Assembly (NCBI RefSeq): GCF_016097555.1 | Contig: NC_054701.1 | Span: forward strand, 60,155,481 to 60,219,480 | From: Gigantopelta aegis | Taxonomy: Eukaryota; Mollusca; Gastropoda; Neomphalida; Peltospiridae | Reading direction: 5' to 3' | DNA: 64,000 nt | Shown here: in pieces, positions 24,737 through 37,400 of the stretch | Layout of the letters: each line of letters opens with the position of its first letter | Position numbering within the stretch: position 1 is the first letter of the stretch | Notes under the pieces: generated by a model | What the model saw: the letters and a program-made list of their open reading frames with translations, nothing else | What the model was told of the DNA's origin: nothing | Database searches by the model: none | Made by a program: the position numbers and the translations under genes

Positions 24737-24825
24737 CATGTTTATGTCCCTTGTGAAATAATTTTCATTGTCACTTGCTAAAGCTTGTGACAATTGCAAA
24801 TTATTTCACTCGGGACATAAACATG
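24737..24825. mobile_element. 89-bp fold-back repeat
   Basis: The arm 'catgtttatgtcccttgtga' on the left pairs with 'cactcgggacataaacatg' on the right around the loop 'ttgctaaagctt'. It may be the core of a larger MITE. Confidence 0.75.
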
Positions 24826-24845
24826 TCCTGCTGAAGGTTAGTTTG

Positions 24846-25142
24846 TGCTTGACGACACCATGAGAGTATGTTGAATAATAATCTGCTATGGATCATTTCC
24901 TTCCTTCCTTCCATTAAATGTTAACTAATCATTGGATGTCAAACATTTGTTAATTCTCACACGTAATCTCCAGAAGAAACCTGAAACATTTTCCCCATGA
25001 GCAGCATGGGATGTTTTTTTATGCACTATGATCTTTGATATACCAGTTGTGGAGCACTGGTTGGATTGAAAAAACACAATTGGTGCACAGAGTACAGCTT
25101 AAACAGTTCAGGTGAGCACTACTGACTGAGCTAAATCCCACC
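24846..25142 (-). repeat. SINE, family A, diverged
   Basis: The minus-strand body is recognisable by 'tcattggatgtcaaacattt', 'atctttgatataccagtt' and 'ggagcactggttgg'. The head end near 25140 is 'ctgagctaaatccca'. Confidence 0.6.
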
Positions 25143-26321
25143 CTTGTCCCTTGCAGTGTTCAGTTTGTATTCTAAATAGTAAAGGACCAGTTTTCCAGAT
25201 CTTTTTTCCATTAGGTAGCATCAATTATAAAAACTGGTCTACTCGTGATCCAAGATGCAAATGGTTGTGATAATCAAGTAGGTCCCTCCTTCAAGGTAGT
25301 ACTAAACCAAATAACTTCCGGCTGGGTCAAAGTTCGAGGTGCACCCAACTTTTGATAGAGAAGTGAACACCACAAGTCCTGTGATTGGTTATAAATGAGA
25401 GTGTGTTGGTTGTAAAAAATAATAGTTTCATCTGGGTAAAAAAAAATTGCAATTTTATTTCATCTAGTACCAATGTGTCAAGTAGCCTTGTGCTTGAAAC
25501 ATGTATGGGGTACCTGTAAAAAAAAGTACTCGAATTTTGTGCGAAACTAGGGTAGTCATAGACGCTACCTTAGAAACGAGCAGCTTGACCCCCATTTTTT
25601 TTTGATTCACTTTAAGTGTAAGGGGTGGTAGTATTTATATCTGTGGCGTTTATGTCGGTTGATACGTTGCAGGTAGGAGTTTTAGCCACATATGTTACTA
25701 TTGTCGTCTATGGGATTTGATTTGGTAGTATACACCCTATAGTGAGTAAACACTTACAAGGACAAACTTAATACACAAACATTAAAAACGCCAAAATATG
25801 TACCAGTAAAATATTTTATTTTGATAAATCTTCATTCAGCATTTCAATCATAATTGTATCACAGCATAAGGTATCAAAAAATAAAATAAAACAATATAAT
25901 TGTAATTAATAAATAATTATTCAATGATTTTTACTATATGGGATAGTCAAGATTTGCTTGAATTGATCAAAATAAAAGGATATTATTTACACACAAAACA
26001 TAGGGGTGAAAATGAAGTATGAACAATTTAAAATTATGAGCATATTGTTATCAACTAAGAGTCATGCCAGATATTATCATGTTCGGTTAGAGGGGTAGAG
26101 GTGGGGATGGCTACACAATATTTTAACTACCTCTCAGAAAAAATATTTGCTATCAACTATAAATAAAATGTATCTGAATGTAATCCCAGTCTACTTGAAG
26201 AGTACCCACACAACAAACTGTATTCACACATAAAATAAAATTATATCCTCCATTCCACTGAAGTAAGAATCATGAGGAAAAATTCACTTAACAAGACCCC
26301 TTAATGCTAATGGAACATTAC

Positions 26322-26368
<47 letters not shown>

Positions 26369-26369
26369 T
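26322..26369. repeat. (ta)n(ca)n microsatellite
   Basis: A run of TA dinucleotides passes into CA dinucleotides directly at the left end of the inverted-repeat element at 26371. Confidence 0.95.
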
Positions 26370-26370
26370 A

Positions 26371-27011
26371 TAGTCAAACCTGTCCTTGCGGCCACCTGTA
26401 CTCGGTGGTCACATGCCTTAAGCGGCTACTTTTTTTCTTCCCAAATGATTTATAATGTAAATGCACCTGTAATAAGTGGTCACCTGTCTAATGCTGCCAG
26501 CGACCACCTAAACTGGATCCCAAATCGCTAAAATACCTGTATTAAGTGGCCACAGTAAAGTTTTACTATTATATAAAAGAGAGATTTTAACAACAGCGAT
26601 AAGATGCAGCAAATAACCGGTCTTCAGGAATTCAGTCCCGACATCTCTATTGTGTATCAATTAAGAAAGTATGACTCTGAAATGCATCTAATTGCCTCTG
26701 GGCAGGCTACTCTTGACAGTTGTAGATTCACTTACTATGACAATACACCGCATGAAGTAGGAATTATATAATTGGAAAAAATTTGTTGAGAACGGTTAAT
26801 TTAATACATTCCAGTTGCATTTTTTTTTAAAGAGATGACATGTCAAAAGTTGATTTATAGTCAATTATGAAGCACACATCTGTTAATTAGAAGTGCATAC
26901 GATAAAACAAGAAACAACAACAAACTCTATGTGGCAACCTGTAATCAGCGGCCACCTGTCTTAAGCGGCCAATTTTATCTACTCTCTTGTGTGACCGCTT
27001 AAGACAGGTTT

Positions 27012-27014
<3 letters not shown>
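26371..27014. mobile_element. TIR DNA element, about 640 bp, non-autonomous
   Basis: The left end 'tagtcaaacctgtc' pairs with 'gacaggtttgta' at the right end, and subterminal 'gcggccacctgt' / 'cttaagcgg' blocks recur in both orientations. Both ends are flanked by CA-rich microsatellites. No transposase reading frame is present. Confidence 0.75.

Positions 27015-27062
<48 letters not shown>
27015..27062. repeat. (ca)n microsatellite
   Basis: About 23 CA dinucleotides lie immediately outside the right end of the TIR element. Confidence 0.95.
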
Positions 27063-27064
<2 letters not shown>

Positions 27065-27922
27065 TTCTGACGGTGTGCTGGGATGTTGTGTAACAATACA
27101 TTCCTTTTATATCTTGTTACCTAATAAATGATAAAAGAATGAGTAGGCCTAAACTGTAATTTATTTTCAAAGATGTTCACCATTTTTATGGTCAATTGAC
27201 ATAGCGGTCCGAAGGTGTTGTACTTTGTAGTTAGTTGTGGCTGTGGTTACCAAGCATATACATTGGCTCAAACACATGCATATTATCCATTTTAAAAACA
27301 TGTATAATGATGAGCAAAACAATGACACTAAATAGATGCATTTAAAATGAACAACCAAGAAATTATTTTTGTTGTAACAACATATATTGGCAATATCCCT
27401 GCCCCAGCATGTCGTTCGTACACTCGTAAAAATGTCAATAAATACTGCTGTTCACTTTCTAAACAGCATTTATCTAAATCGGCACTCTGTAAAAACCATC
27501 ACTTTGTATAACTGAAACTGTAAACACATTTTATGAATAATGATACTCCATGGATCCATTTCACAATCCACTATATGTGGTGTTCGAGAGGTTTAACATG
27601 TTGCTTAAACTTCGGGTCAAAGTGTTATACGATTCCTACAGAACTAGGCTTTACACATCAACAAGTTGTAACATTTAATTTTTTTAAATTAGGAAAAATA
27701 AATCTAGCAATTTTAATAAGCTTATTTTTTGATGACATTTGCAGTTTATATTAAACTGATTTCAGTCTGTGTTCACTCCATTTCTATTTCATTTCTCAAC
27801 AGATGTCTGTATTGCATAGGTGAAATACTGAAATGCATATTTAAACTATATGTTGGACTTTTCAATAGATTTACACAAATATTTTACTTAAGTTTTTCTT
27901 AATCATTTAGTGTTTAGTAACC

Positions 27923-27928
27923 TTTATT
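27923..27928 (-). terminator. LRRC43: Candidate polyadenylation signal of LRRC43
   Basis: 'tttatt' on the plus strand is AATAAA on the minus strand, about 70 bp downstream of the LRRC43 stop codon. It is well placed for a short 3' UTR. Confidence 0.5.
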
Positions 27929-27997
27929 TTCAAAGAATCTTATTCTTTACTGTACTAGATTGTATTATATAGTAACATTCTATAGGATTGCACAGAG

Positions 27998-28423
27998 TTA
28001 ATTTCCTTCCTGTAATGCTTGTTTCTTTTCTTCCTCCTCTTTTAAAGAGTCTTGGGCTGTTGTCCAGTGATGTAACCGTACAGCAACTTGAACCTCGAGA
28101 GGGGGTGGAGGTATCTCTGGCACTTCGTCTTCAGTTGGGGGAATAATCGACTTGCGTTTTTTGTCTACTTTCTTGTCAGGCTCTTTGCCTTTAGGTGCGC
28201 CTTTGAAATAAACAGGAGAAAAAAACATCCATCAAGAAGGAATAACTTTTAAGGCAGAGAACAAAGTTCATTACAATCATCATCATCATTACCATCATCA
28301 TCGTCAATCATAATCATTGCCATAATCATCATCATTACCATCATCATCATCATCATCATTACCATCATCGTCAGTCATAATCATTACCATCATCATTATT
28401 ACCATCATCATCATCATCATTAC

Positions 28424-28455
<32 letters not shown>

Positions 28456-31400
28456 ACACTGCAATAATTGACAGTAAATTCTAATGTGAAATTTTAAAAT
28501 ACCTTTTGCATCTTTTCTTTTGGGGGATAATGGTTCTTTCTTCTTGCCATCTTTATCCTTCTTTTCATTCTGCAACAAATAATTCCATCTGACCATGAAA
28601 AACATTTACTTTTACCTTTTATTCATTCAGATTTACAATTAGAAAACATCACTGAACCAAAAGTTCAACATGAAATTAGTCATTTAGAACATACATTTTT
28701 CAACCTCAAATTGTTTTCAACTAATATAACTTTATCTTGATGTATGTAATATTTTAGGGGACATCTTAGTGAGTCTAATTACTCTAATAAATTTACAGAA
28801 GAACTTAATATTTGAAAAATATTTTTTTTAAATCCTCCGATCATGATTGTTGACGTCATTGTTTATGACGCTTTCACCAAGTTTATTTTCACTTTCACTC
28901 AATGATGGGTAATCCCAACTGTCATCTTTTTCAAAGTCTGTATCATCACTTATTTTTGATTATATCTTCAGCTTTCATTAAATATGAACACCAGTCAAAA
29001 TAATACACTGAATGTGTTCAATTGTTCTTTTTCTACTATGTTCTAGCATTATCAGAACGAAGATAGATAACTCTTGTGAATGTTGACAGCTATGTTTATG
29101 GAGACCAGTCGAGAATGGGTTTTTATGTTAGTTTTGCGTGTATTTACAACAGTTGAAAATGGGAGTGAATGAGTTAACCAATATGTATAACATTAATAAA
29201 ATAAAATACATTTTCATATATTCTGTCTCCATAGATATTTGCAGGAATGGGTTTTTTTTGGGGGGTGAGGAGGAAACTAGCTTAAAAACAAGATAAAACA
29301 AAGTAGGATCATCATCATCATCATCATCATTATCATCATCATCACCATCATTATCATCATCATCACATCGTCATCATCCATCATCATATCAATCATTACC
29401 ATCATCATCAACATCAACAGTTACCTTCTTCCCTGGCTCAGGACTGTCTCTGCTTGCAATAGTGGACGCCGTCTCGGCTGAACCATGAATGTAGTTCTTC
29501 TCGTATTCAAATTCTCCCTCAAGGAAATCCTCCAGCGGCATGTGAAAACTGGCCAACAGCTTTATCTGAGGTGGAGTTCGCCTCAGTTTCAACTCGGGTT
29601 CACCTTTCTTCTTTTTCTTCTTGTCATCCTTTTTACCTCCCTGCGTTTAACCAGTAATATACAAATGTATCATCATGGATTTCACGGACAAATGAGATAT
29701 ATCTATCTTTGAAAAATTAAGACGTCATCTCCTCTTTGTATTAACTTTTAACTAAAACAGACTGGTGCCAACAAATGGCAGTGGGGGTTTCATATGACCA
29801 TATGTTCAGTGACATCCTAGTTATAAATGAAATGTATGCATTATACATATTTTACAAGCAATTATACTGTTTGCAAACAAGTTGTGGGCAAATTTATAAA
29901 TCACTTAACTTCATTTTGTGGTGAAATCATGAATAATTACAGTATCTAAACAAATTGTTGGATTACTTTTTCTATAGCCTATTTCAATTTCTTATATTTA
30001 ACAAATATAAATAATTTAATTGTAAGTTGATATATATTTAATCATTAAATACATTATACTCAGTACTACAAAGTGAATTAAAAATGTCTTTTAAAAGTCA
30101 AGAAACAGACTTTTTCTTTTAGATTATAACTATAAGAAGGTAATTCCTCATCACTCATAATAAAACCTTAGCATCTTTCACTTTTTTTTCTGGTGTCTTG
30201 GTCCTAGCTCCCTTCCGTGACCCAGCATTACTCGCGTTATCAGACTCTTCTTCTTCCAGGGGGTAACACAAAATCTACAACAATCATACATGTAAGGGTA
30301 ACAGCTAAAGGGAAAAACACAAAACTACAGGAGTTACCAATCTAGACCTACTACAGACAGAGGAAGAAGGATGTATATATGTGATAATATCAAGAAATTG
30401 GTTTTCCACTTCGATGTGTAATCATTTAATCTAACAACTAAAATGAAACACTTTGTAATGTAGTGTATATGCAAATGTATTATGTGATAACTGTTCTAAA
30501 ATGTTATGACAAATACATGGAATTAGCTGTCTTAGTTCATAACTGATAAGGACTAATTTCCAGCTCACAGTCAGCATACGAATGTACCGTAGGCCTACTG
30601 ATACCTAGCAAACTGATCAACAAGCAATAACCATGCTACATAAAATGTATTTAATGTGTTTCATAACTTTTGTTTCTTTAATTAAAAAAATCCTTTAGTA
30701 ATATCTTCTTAAGTTGTTCAAAAATATATTTACATTTTATTTATTTACAACCTAGCTAGAGTGAATATCACTATTCTAAGCAAAACACTGTAAGTTACAA
30801 CCAGAAATATTGTAAAATGTTTTAAGAAGATGGTGTACCTTTAAATATTGGTACAGCTCTATTTTGATATCATCACATATACAATATAACAGTATGTACA
30901 TAACAAACTCAAATTCGCCATAACAGTAGGGTGGGATTGGAATATGTGGCTGGGTGGATAAACACATGGACAGATTATATAAAAAAAGACACACTAGGTT
31001 TTGTGGAAAGAGTTACAAACACAAAGTCTAACCATATGTATGCAAAGAGTGAACTTAAAGAATTAATTTTTTAAAAAAGACTTGTTAAACAATTCTCAAC
31101 AACAGAATGAATAATGGAAAACAAGAACAAAAGAAAAAAACATCCATCAGAGCAAAAGAGAAAGAAGAAAGTGGAAGTCATGTGACCAGAAATGGATACC
31201 CTTGAAGACTGCAGTCATTTAACTGGGTTCTGGTATCTTTGGACCAGTCACCGAGATGAAGGAGGAGAAGGTGTTTGGACAGAAAAAACACTAATGCCAG
31301 AGGCCAAATTAATAATATAGAAATAAAAATAATTTACAATAACAATAACAGCAAATTACTAAAACAAACTAAGGCAGGAATGTAAAATAATAATGCTACT

Positions 31401-34400
31401 CCAGATCAACATTTTACAAAAAAACAAAACCAAATCCAAGATATTGCATTTGCTGAAAAAACAACTGAAAACATTTCAGAATGAAATGACAATAAAGATT
31501 GTACCACTTGCTCGAGAACTTTGAACTTCATCCCTTGCTTAAAGAAATTCCTCAGAGCAAGAAGATTATCGCGGAACAGTGTTGTCGACCACTTCAGTTC
31601 CACTTCCTCTGCCCAAGTACATGCCGCCGACCTGATTGGAGCAACATTCACCTTTGACAGGTCTTCATCCATCTCAACCTTGCGTGCACTACTTTCAGTC
31701 TGAAGAACATCATCATCTAGCTGTAATGAAGGTATCCCTGCAAACAGAAAGAGAAACAAATGTAGTAGAAGTATCGATGTAAAACAGAAAGAAAGAAAAA
31801 ATGTAATTGAAGTATTGCTATGAAAAAAGAAACAAGGAAATGTGATGTAGGGATCGCTGTAAAACAAATAATAATCTGTATTGAAGGTATAACTAATAAA
31901 AGATAAATCACAAAACTGCAAGTGCCGGTAGCAATATTTCTGTAAAATACAACAGTAAAAAAAATGCAATAGAGGTATTACATGCACAAAACAAACAAAT
32001 AATGAAAGAGAGAAAGCAAGAGGGAGAAAGAAAGAAAAAAGAAAGAAAGCAAAATAAAAATAAAATAACATAACAGGGCTTCTAGAATTTTTATAAAATC
32101 CACTAGTCATGGGATCAGTGATTTTAAACAATTACTAGCCAAGATTAACAATTCACTAGACCTACGTACTTTACTTTAAGTTAATACAATTTTACTAACT
32201 AATAGTAATAATCAGATATGTCACTAACATTGGGGGATTGGGGTGGGGGCAGGATATTCATATTTACAAACTAGACTTAACTGCAACATTTGACCTTTTT
32301 TTTTCACTAGCCATCGGGCATGGCAATATTAGTTATTTATTAGCCCACCATTGACTATTACCATCCATGGGAGTGGGGCTACCATAATCTAGAAGCCCTG
32401 AAAATAAATCAAACAGACAAACAGCATCCACATAACACAAATCTAACCCGACCAACTGGATGAAATGGAAATGTTTTGTTTAACGACGCACTCAACACAT
32501 TTTATTTACGGTTATATGGCATCAGACATATGATGATTAAGAACCACACAGATATCGAGAAGAAACACGCTGTCGCCACTTCATGAGCTACTCTTTTCGA
32601 TTAGCAGCGAGGGATCTTTTATATGCACCATCCCACAGACAGGATAGCACATACCACGGCCGTTGATATACCAGGCATGATGCACTGGCTGGAATGAGAA
32701 ATAGCCTAATGGGCCCACCAATGAGGATCGATCCCAGACCGCCTGCGCCACTGAGCTACGTCCTACCTCCCAAAAAAGAAGAAAAGTGGATGAATGAAAA
32801 CTGTACCTAAGTCTGTGTCCTGAATGTTTTCCACAGTCTTCATATCAGCTTTGCTGTTGAAGGCAACATTTTTCTCCAACTGACTGCTCCCTGTTTCCTC
32901 CGAGTGAGATTCAGCCACCTCCCTCTGCAAAATAGTATCAATGTTAGAAGTCAAAACTTACATGGAAAAGAATAAATGACATTAAGATAATGTTCAAAAG
33001 AATCAACAAACTTACACGGAGAAGAATAAATAACATTCAAATAGTGTTTAAATGAATCAACATTTTCAAATGGTATGGAATTATGAAACAGTCTTCTGCT
33101 ATTTAAAGATTTCTATAAACTATAACGCAATTTGGGTGTTTTTTTCAGGTTGTGATTAGTATTAAGAGTTAAAATTTGTTTTGTTAAGCACTATCAAGTC
33201 AATACGGGATCTTTTATATACATGTTTCCATACAAAGCCTCTGAAGTAAAAGTAATAGAGTAAATAAAATAAATAAAGTTTGTTTTATTTAACGACGCCG
33301 CTAGAGCACATTGATTTTTTATCTTATCATCGGCTATTGGACGTCAAACATATGGTCATTCTGACACTGTTTTTAGAGGAAACCCGCTGTTGCCACATAG
33401 GCTACTCTTTTTACGACAGGCAGCAAGGGATCTTTTATTTGCGCTTCCCACAGGCAGGATAGCACAAACCAAGGCCTTTGTTGAACCAGTTATGGATCAC
33501 TGGTCGGTGCAAGTGGTTTACACCTACCCATTGAGCCTTGCGGAGCACTCACTCGGGGTTTGGAGTCGGTATCTCGATTAAAAATCCCATGCCTCGACTG
33601 GGATCCGAACCCAGTACCTACCAGCCTGTAGACCGATGGCCTAACCACGACGCCGGTAGTAATAGAGTACTACTGGTTAAGATGAAAAAACCCCAACAGT
33701 CCACTAAGGGAGATTGTTCCTACAGCCCAACACACTTGAGATGACACTTTATCACCAAGCTACATCCCACCCCATACACCAGACAACAGAGGACAATATA
33801 AAAAAAACATCTTAGATACTGTAAACCGTGAAAAAAATGCGTGCGTATAAATTTCGCGTCGTTCGCGTCCAACCTTATGTCGTGAAATTAATACGCACGC
33901 ACTATTTTCCAGTTTGAAGTGTGCTTAAAGTGTTGTCTCGATTTTCTAGTAAACCATAAAGGAAAACACAAACAAAATACAGTCATAATTCAATTTATTA
34001 TAAAAAGATTCACTCAACAGCCTATACACGAGCTCTCCTTGATAGTGACTAATCGTTAATTGTTTTATGTAACTTCAATCGATGGCGATTAATCGTTTAT
34101 TGTTTTATCTACCAAAGAGTGTTAACAGTTAACAACTGAAGCTGTGAGTTGTGATTCTAATACAGGTGAGGTGGGTAGGGCCAAATCCCCTCTATAGACT
34201 CTGTACCAGGCACAATTGCTTGATGTAGGATAACAGAATATTGATTTACAGACAGTAACTTTATAACAATTACAGTGAGCTGTCTTTATCCACTTTTTTT
34301 TTGAGCTGTCAATGGTCGTTCGCGAAATTTACACGTAGCGAACATGCGCTAAGGTATACATTCGCGGAAAAAACACGTCACAATATTAATACGGTTTACA

Positions 34401-37400
34401 GTAATTGGATGTCGGTTCATGTGAATTTTACCTAATAGTATATAATCCATCATGAAATGTCCCGTAATTTTGAATACTTCAATTTTACTTGATCTTAATG
34501 TTTCAAGACAATTAAGAAGAAGTAATGATAATAAATACAGATTTGACTGTATATAATTATTAATTCATATTGTCTTTTCATACACACACAAAATAAAAAT
34601 GTAATTATTGAAAAATCAATGTTTATCAGTTAACAGATGTATTAATCATCATAACATGCTAGTATCTTTATAATGTCACATTTGACCAAGAAGAAGCACC
34701 ATGAGGTCAAATCAACTCATTAACAACTCAATAGGATGGGAGTTAATCCATGCTTTACGTGGTAGAGAGGGGTGGGTTTGCTTACTTACTGATGAGAGTC
34801 CAATTCATTAAACATGATGAAATTGGAGGTGGGGCTTATATTCAACCCCTGCAATTAACAAAATGTCTATGGCAAAAGAAACATAACGTGGACAAAAATG
34901 TAATATAGTCCACAGCAAAAAATACAAAAGAAAAGTGCTGTGAAGAATTAAAACTCCATGGCAATATCCATGGCATTTCTGATTGCCATGGGCAATTGCA
35001 TGGGTTTGTAACAGAAAAATCAACCTCCACTGAGGGGATTTGAACCACAGACTCTCAGTGCGAGAGTCCAGCGCTCTACCAACTGAGCTAATAGGGAAAT
35101 TCCCACTAGCTACTGGCAGTAGGAGCACTTTATACCAACACTACTACAGGTTGATATTGAAACATGGGCTTGTTCCCAGTTTATGGGAAAACAGTTCATT
35201 ACCTCGGTGATTTCTCCAACATGTTTTCGCTCAGTGTCCCCAAGTGTTGATGGAACGTTGCTGCCTTGGAGTGGGATTGTACAAACCTCCAGCTTACTCT
35301 CACTGTCTTCCAGAAACATGAACTGCACGAAGAACGTGCGCTCTATTATTGGATATTCTAGCTGATCCTCTGGGTTCTGAAGTAACAGGCAAGTGATGGG
35401 TTAAATAAAAATGCATATCTTTTGACTAGAACAAGTAATAATGATAGTAATAATAATAATTGTAATTCAGAATGCTAGAAATTTAAGGAGAATAAGACCA
35501 TCACTTCTGATAAATCTTGAAAGGTTTTTGAGAAAAACCACACTCGACAAAAAGTGCTTGCCTGATGCATGGTTGGTCTAGGATCGATCCCTATCAGTGG
35601 ACCCATTGGGCTATTCTTGTTCCAGTCAATGCACCACAATTAGTATATCAAAGTGGTATGTTCTATTTTGTCTGTGGGATGGTACATATAAAAAAATCCC
35701 TTGCTACTAATGAAAAAATGTAGCAGGTTTCCTAATTTTATAAGACTATATCAGAATTCCCAAATGTCTGACATCCAATAGCCGATAATTCATAAATCAA
35801 TGTGCTCAAGTGGTGTTTCTAAAAGGATATTTTATAAATATTTGAACAAGTTTAAAAATAATTTTTAAATTCCCAATTTATTAAAAAAAAAACCCACATA
35901 TCTCAAACTATATCATTTTGTAAAACAAAACATTGTATGCTTTATACAAAAGGACTAATACTGGAATATGAATGATAAAAGAAGAGAAAACATCATCCTT
36001 TCATTAATATTACTCATAAAATATTACTTGGTTTCCTACACAGGGGCGGGATGTAGCCCAGTGGTAAAGCACTCGCTTGATGCGCAGTCGGTTTGGGATT
36101 GATACCCGTCGGTGGGCCCATTGGGCTAATTCTCGTTCCAGCCAGTGCACCAAGACTAGTATATCAAAGGCGGTGGTATGTGCTATCCTGTCTGTGGGAA
36201 AGTGCATATAAAAGATCCCTTGCTGCATTAGAAAAAAAATGTAGCGGGTTTCCTTCGATAACTATATGTCAAAATTACCAAATGTTTGACATCCAATAGC
36301 CGATGATTAATGAATCAATATGCTCTAGTGGTGTCGTTAAACAAAACAAACCAATTTTTTTTGTTTTCTACATTACAAAAATTAAATATAACATTTACTT
36401 TATATTACATACACGTTATAAACTTATAATGTCTTCAAAATATTTCCTTTTTTTCCAAACCATGTTTAAACAGGCAGTAGAACAATGTTTTAGATGTTTA
36501 TATATATTTTGATGAAAATAAAGGCCAAAATGCATTTAAAATCAGATACAGAATTATTTTAAACAAAAACCTTAATTTCCTCAGGCATTGGTAACCCTTT
36601 CAATGTCGAAACTTCAAGGATAATTTTTGCTTCATCAAGAATGTATTCTGAAATAAATTAAATGATGAGATGTTTTGGCTTACTTGTGAAGATAATTTCT
36701 GCCTGAATAATATTTAATACTATTATTGCATTCAAATAAATAAACTGAAGCATATTTTGTATTATTTTATCTACAAATATTTGCATGGTAGCTTAATAGC
36801 TGAAAATGTCATCATTACAAATATGAAGAAGAAACAACATAATTAAACTATCATCTTCTATGTAATATAATAAATAATGCCATTTTAATATTTTATAACA
36901 TATAAATTTACAGGGATGAAAGAAATACCACTATTACGGTTTTGGCCACACATAATTTTTATTAAAAAAATATTGAATACCATTTTAATGTATCATACTG
37001 AAATAAGAACAAAACAATGAGGAAGAAATATTGGCTAAAACAATGTAACTATTAGTTTAGTGTTATCAGAAACAAATTCTTTTCAACATTGTTCCATTCA
37101 AATTTTTATAATATTACGCTGACCATTAAGTTTCTAAAACTTGTTATATTCATGTTCCATGTGTACAGCTTTTAGCATGGAATGGGCACAAAAAGCAAAA
37201 GTAGATGTGTAAAGATATGATTCTGAGGTGAGACTTATAAAAGAAGGATATTGTAAGGTGATGATTCAGGGCTCCCCAACCCTGACATGACTTATTTTCT
37301 GGGGATAATAAAGAATTTGAAAAAAAAAAAATGAAAAAAAAAAGATTCTGTGGTTATCAACAACTTTGTTTTTATATAAGCAGTGCAGTTCACTGAAGCC

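Larger units (their letters stand above)
19501..27997. other. Tail-to-tail intergenic spacer, no gene seen
   Basis: This interval lies between the stop codon of gene 1 and the stop codon of LRRC43. AATAAA signals for gene 1 are at 19710 and 19833, about 210 and 330 bp after the stop. On the minus strand an AATAAA for LRRC43 lies at 27923-27928, about 70 bp past its stop. Between these are SINEs, inverted-repeat elements, poly-C/poly-G tracts (about 21909-21932 and 22088-22108) and AT-rich unique sequence. The stretch at 25141-26300 shows nothing I can name. Confidence 0.7.

Noticed and set aside
31406..32131. 241-residue ORF with many Phe and Leu residues, as a membrane protein
   Set aside because: It is LRRC43 exon 11 (31505-31737) plus read-through of the flanking introns; the hydrophobic part is an A-rich intron read on the minus strand.
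35030..35100. tRNA gene on the minus strand
   Set aside because: The A and B boxes are good, but the acceptor strands do not pair and the anticodon arm is not canonical; the similarity continues into a SINE body.
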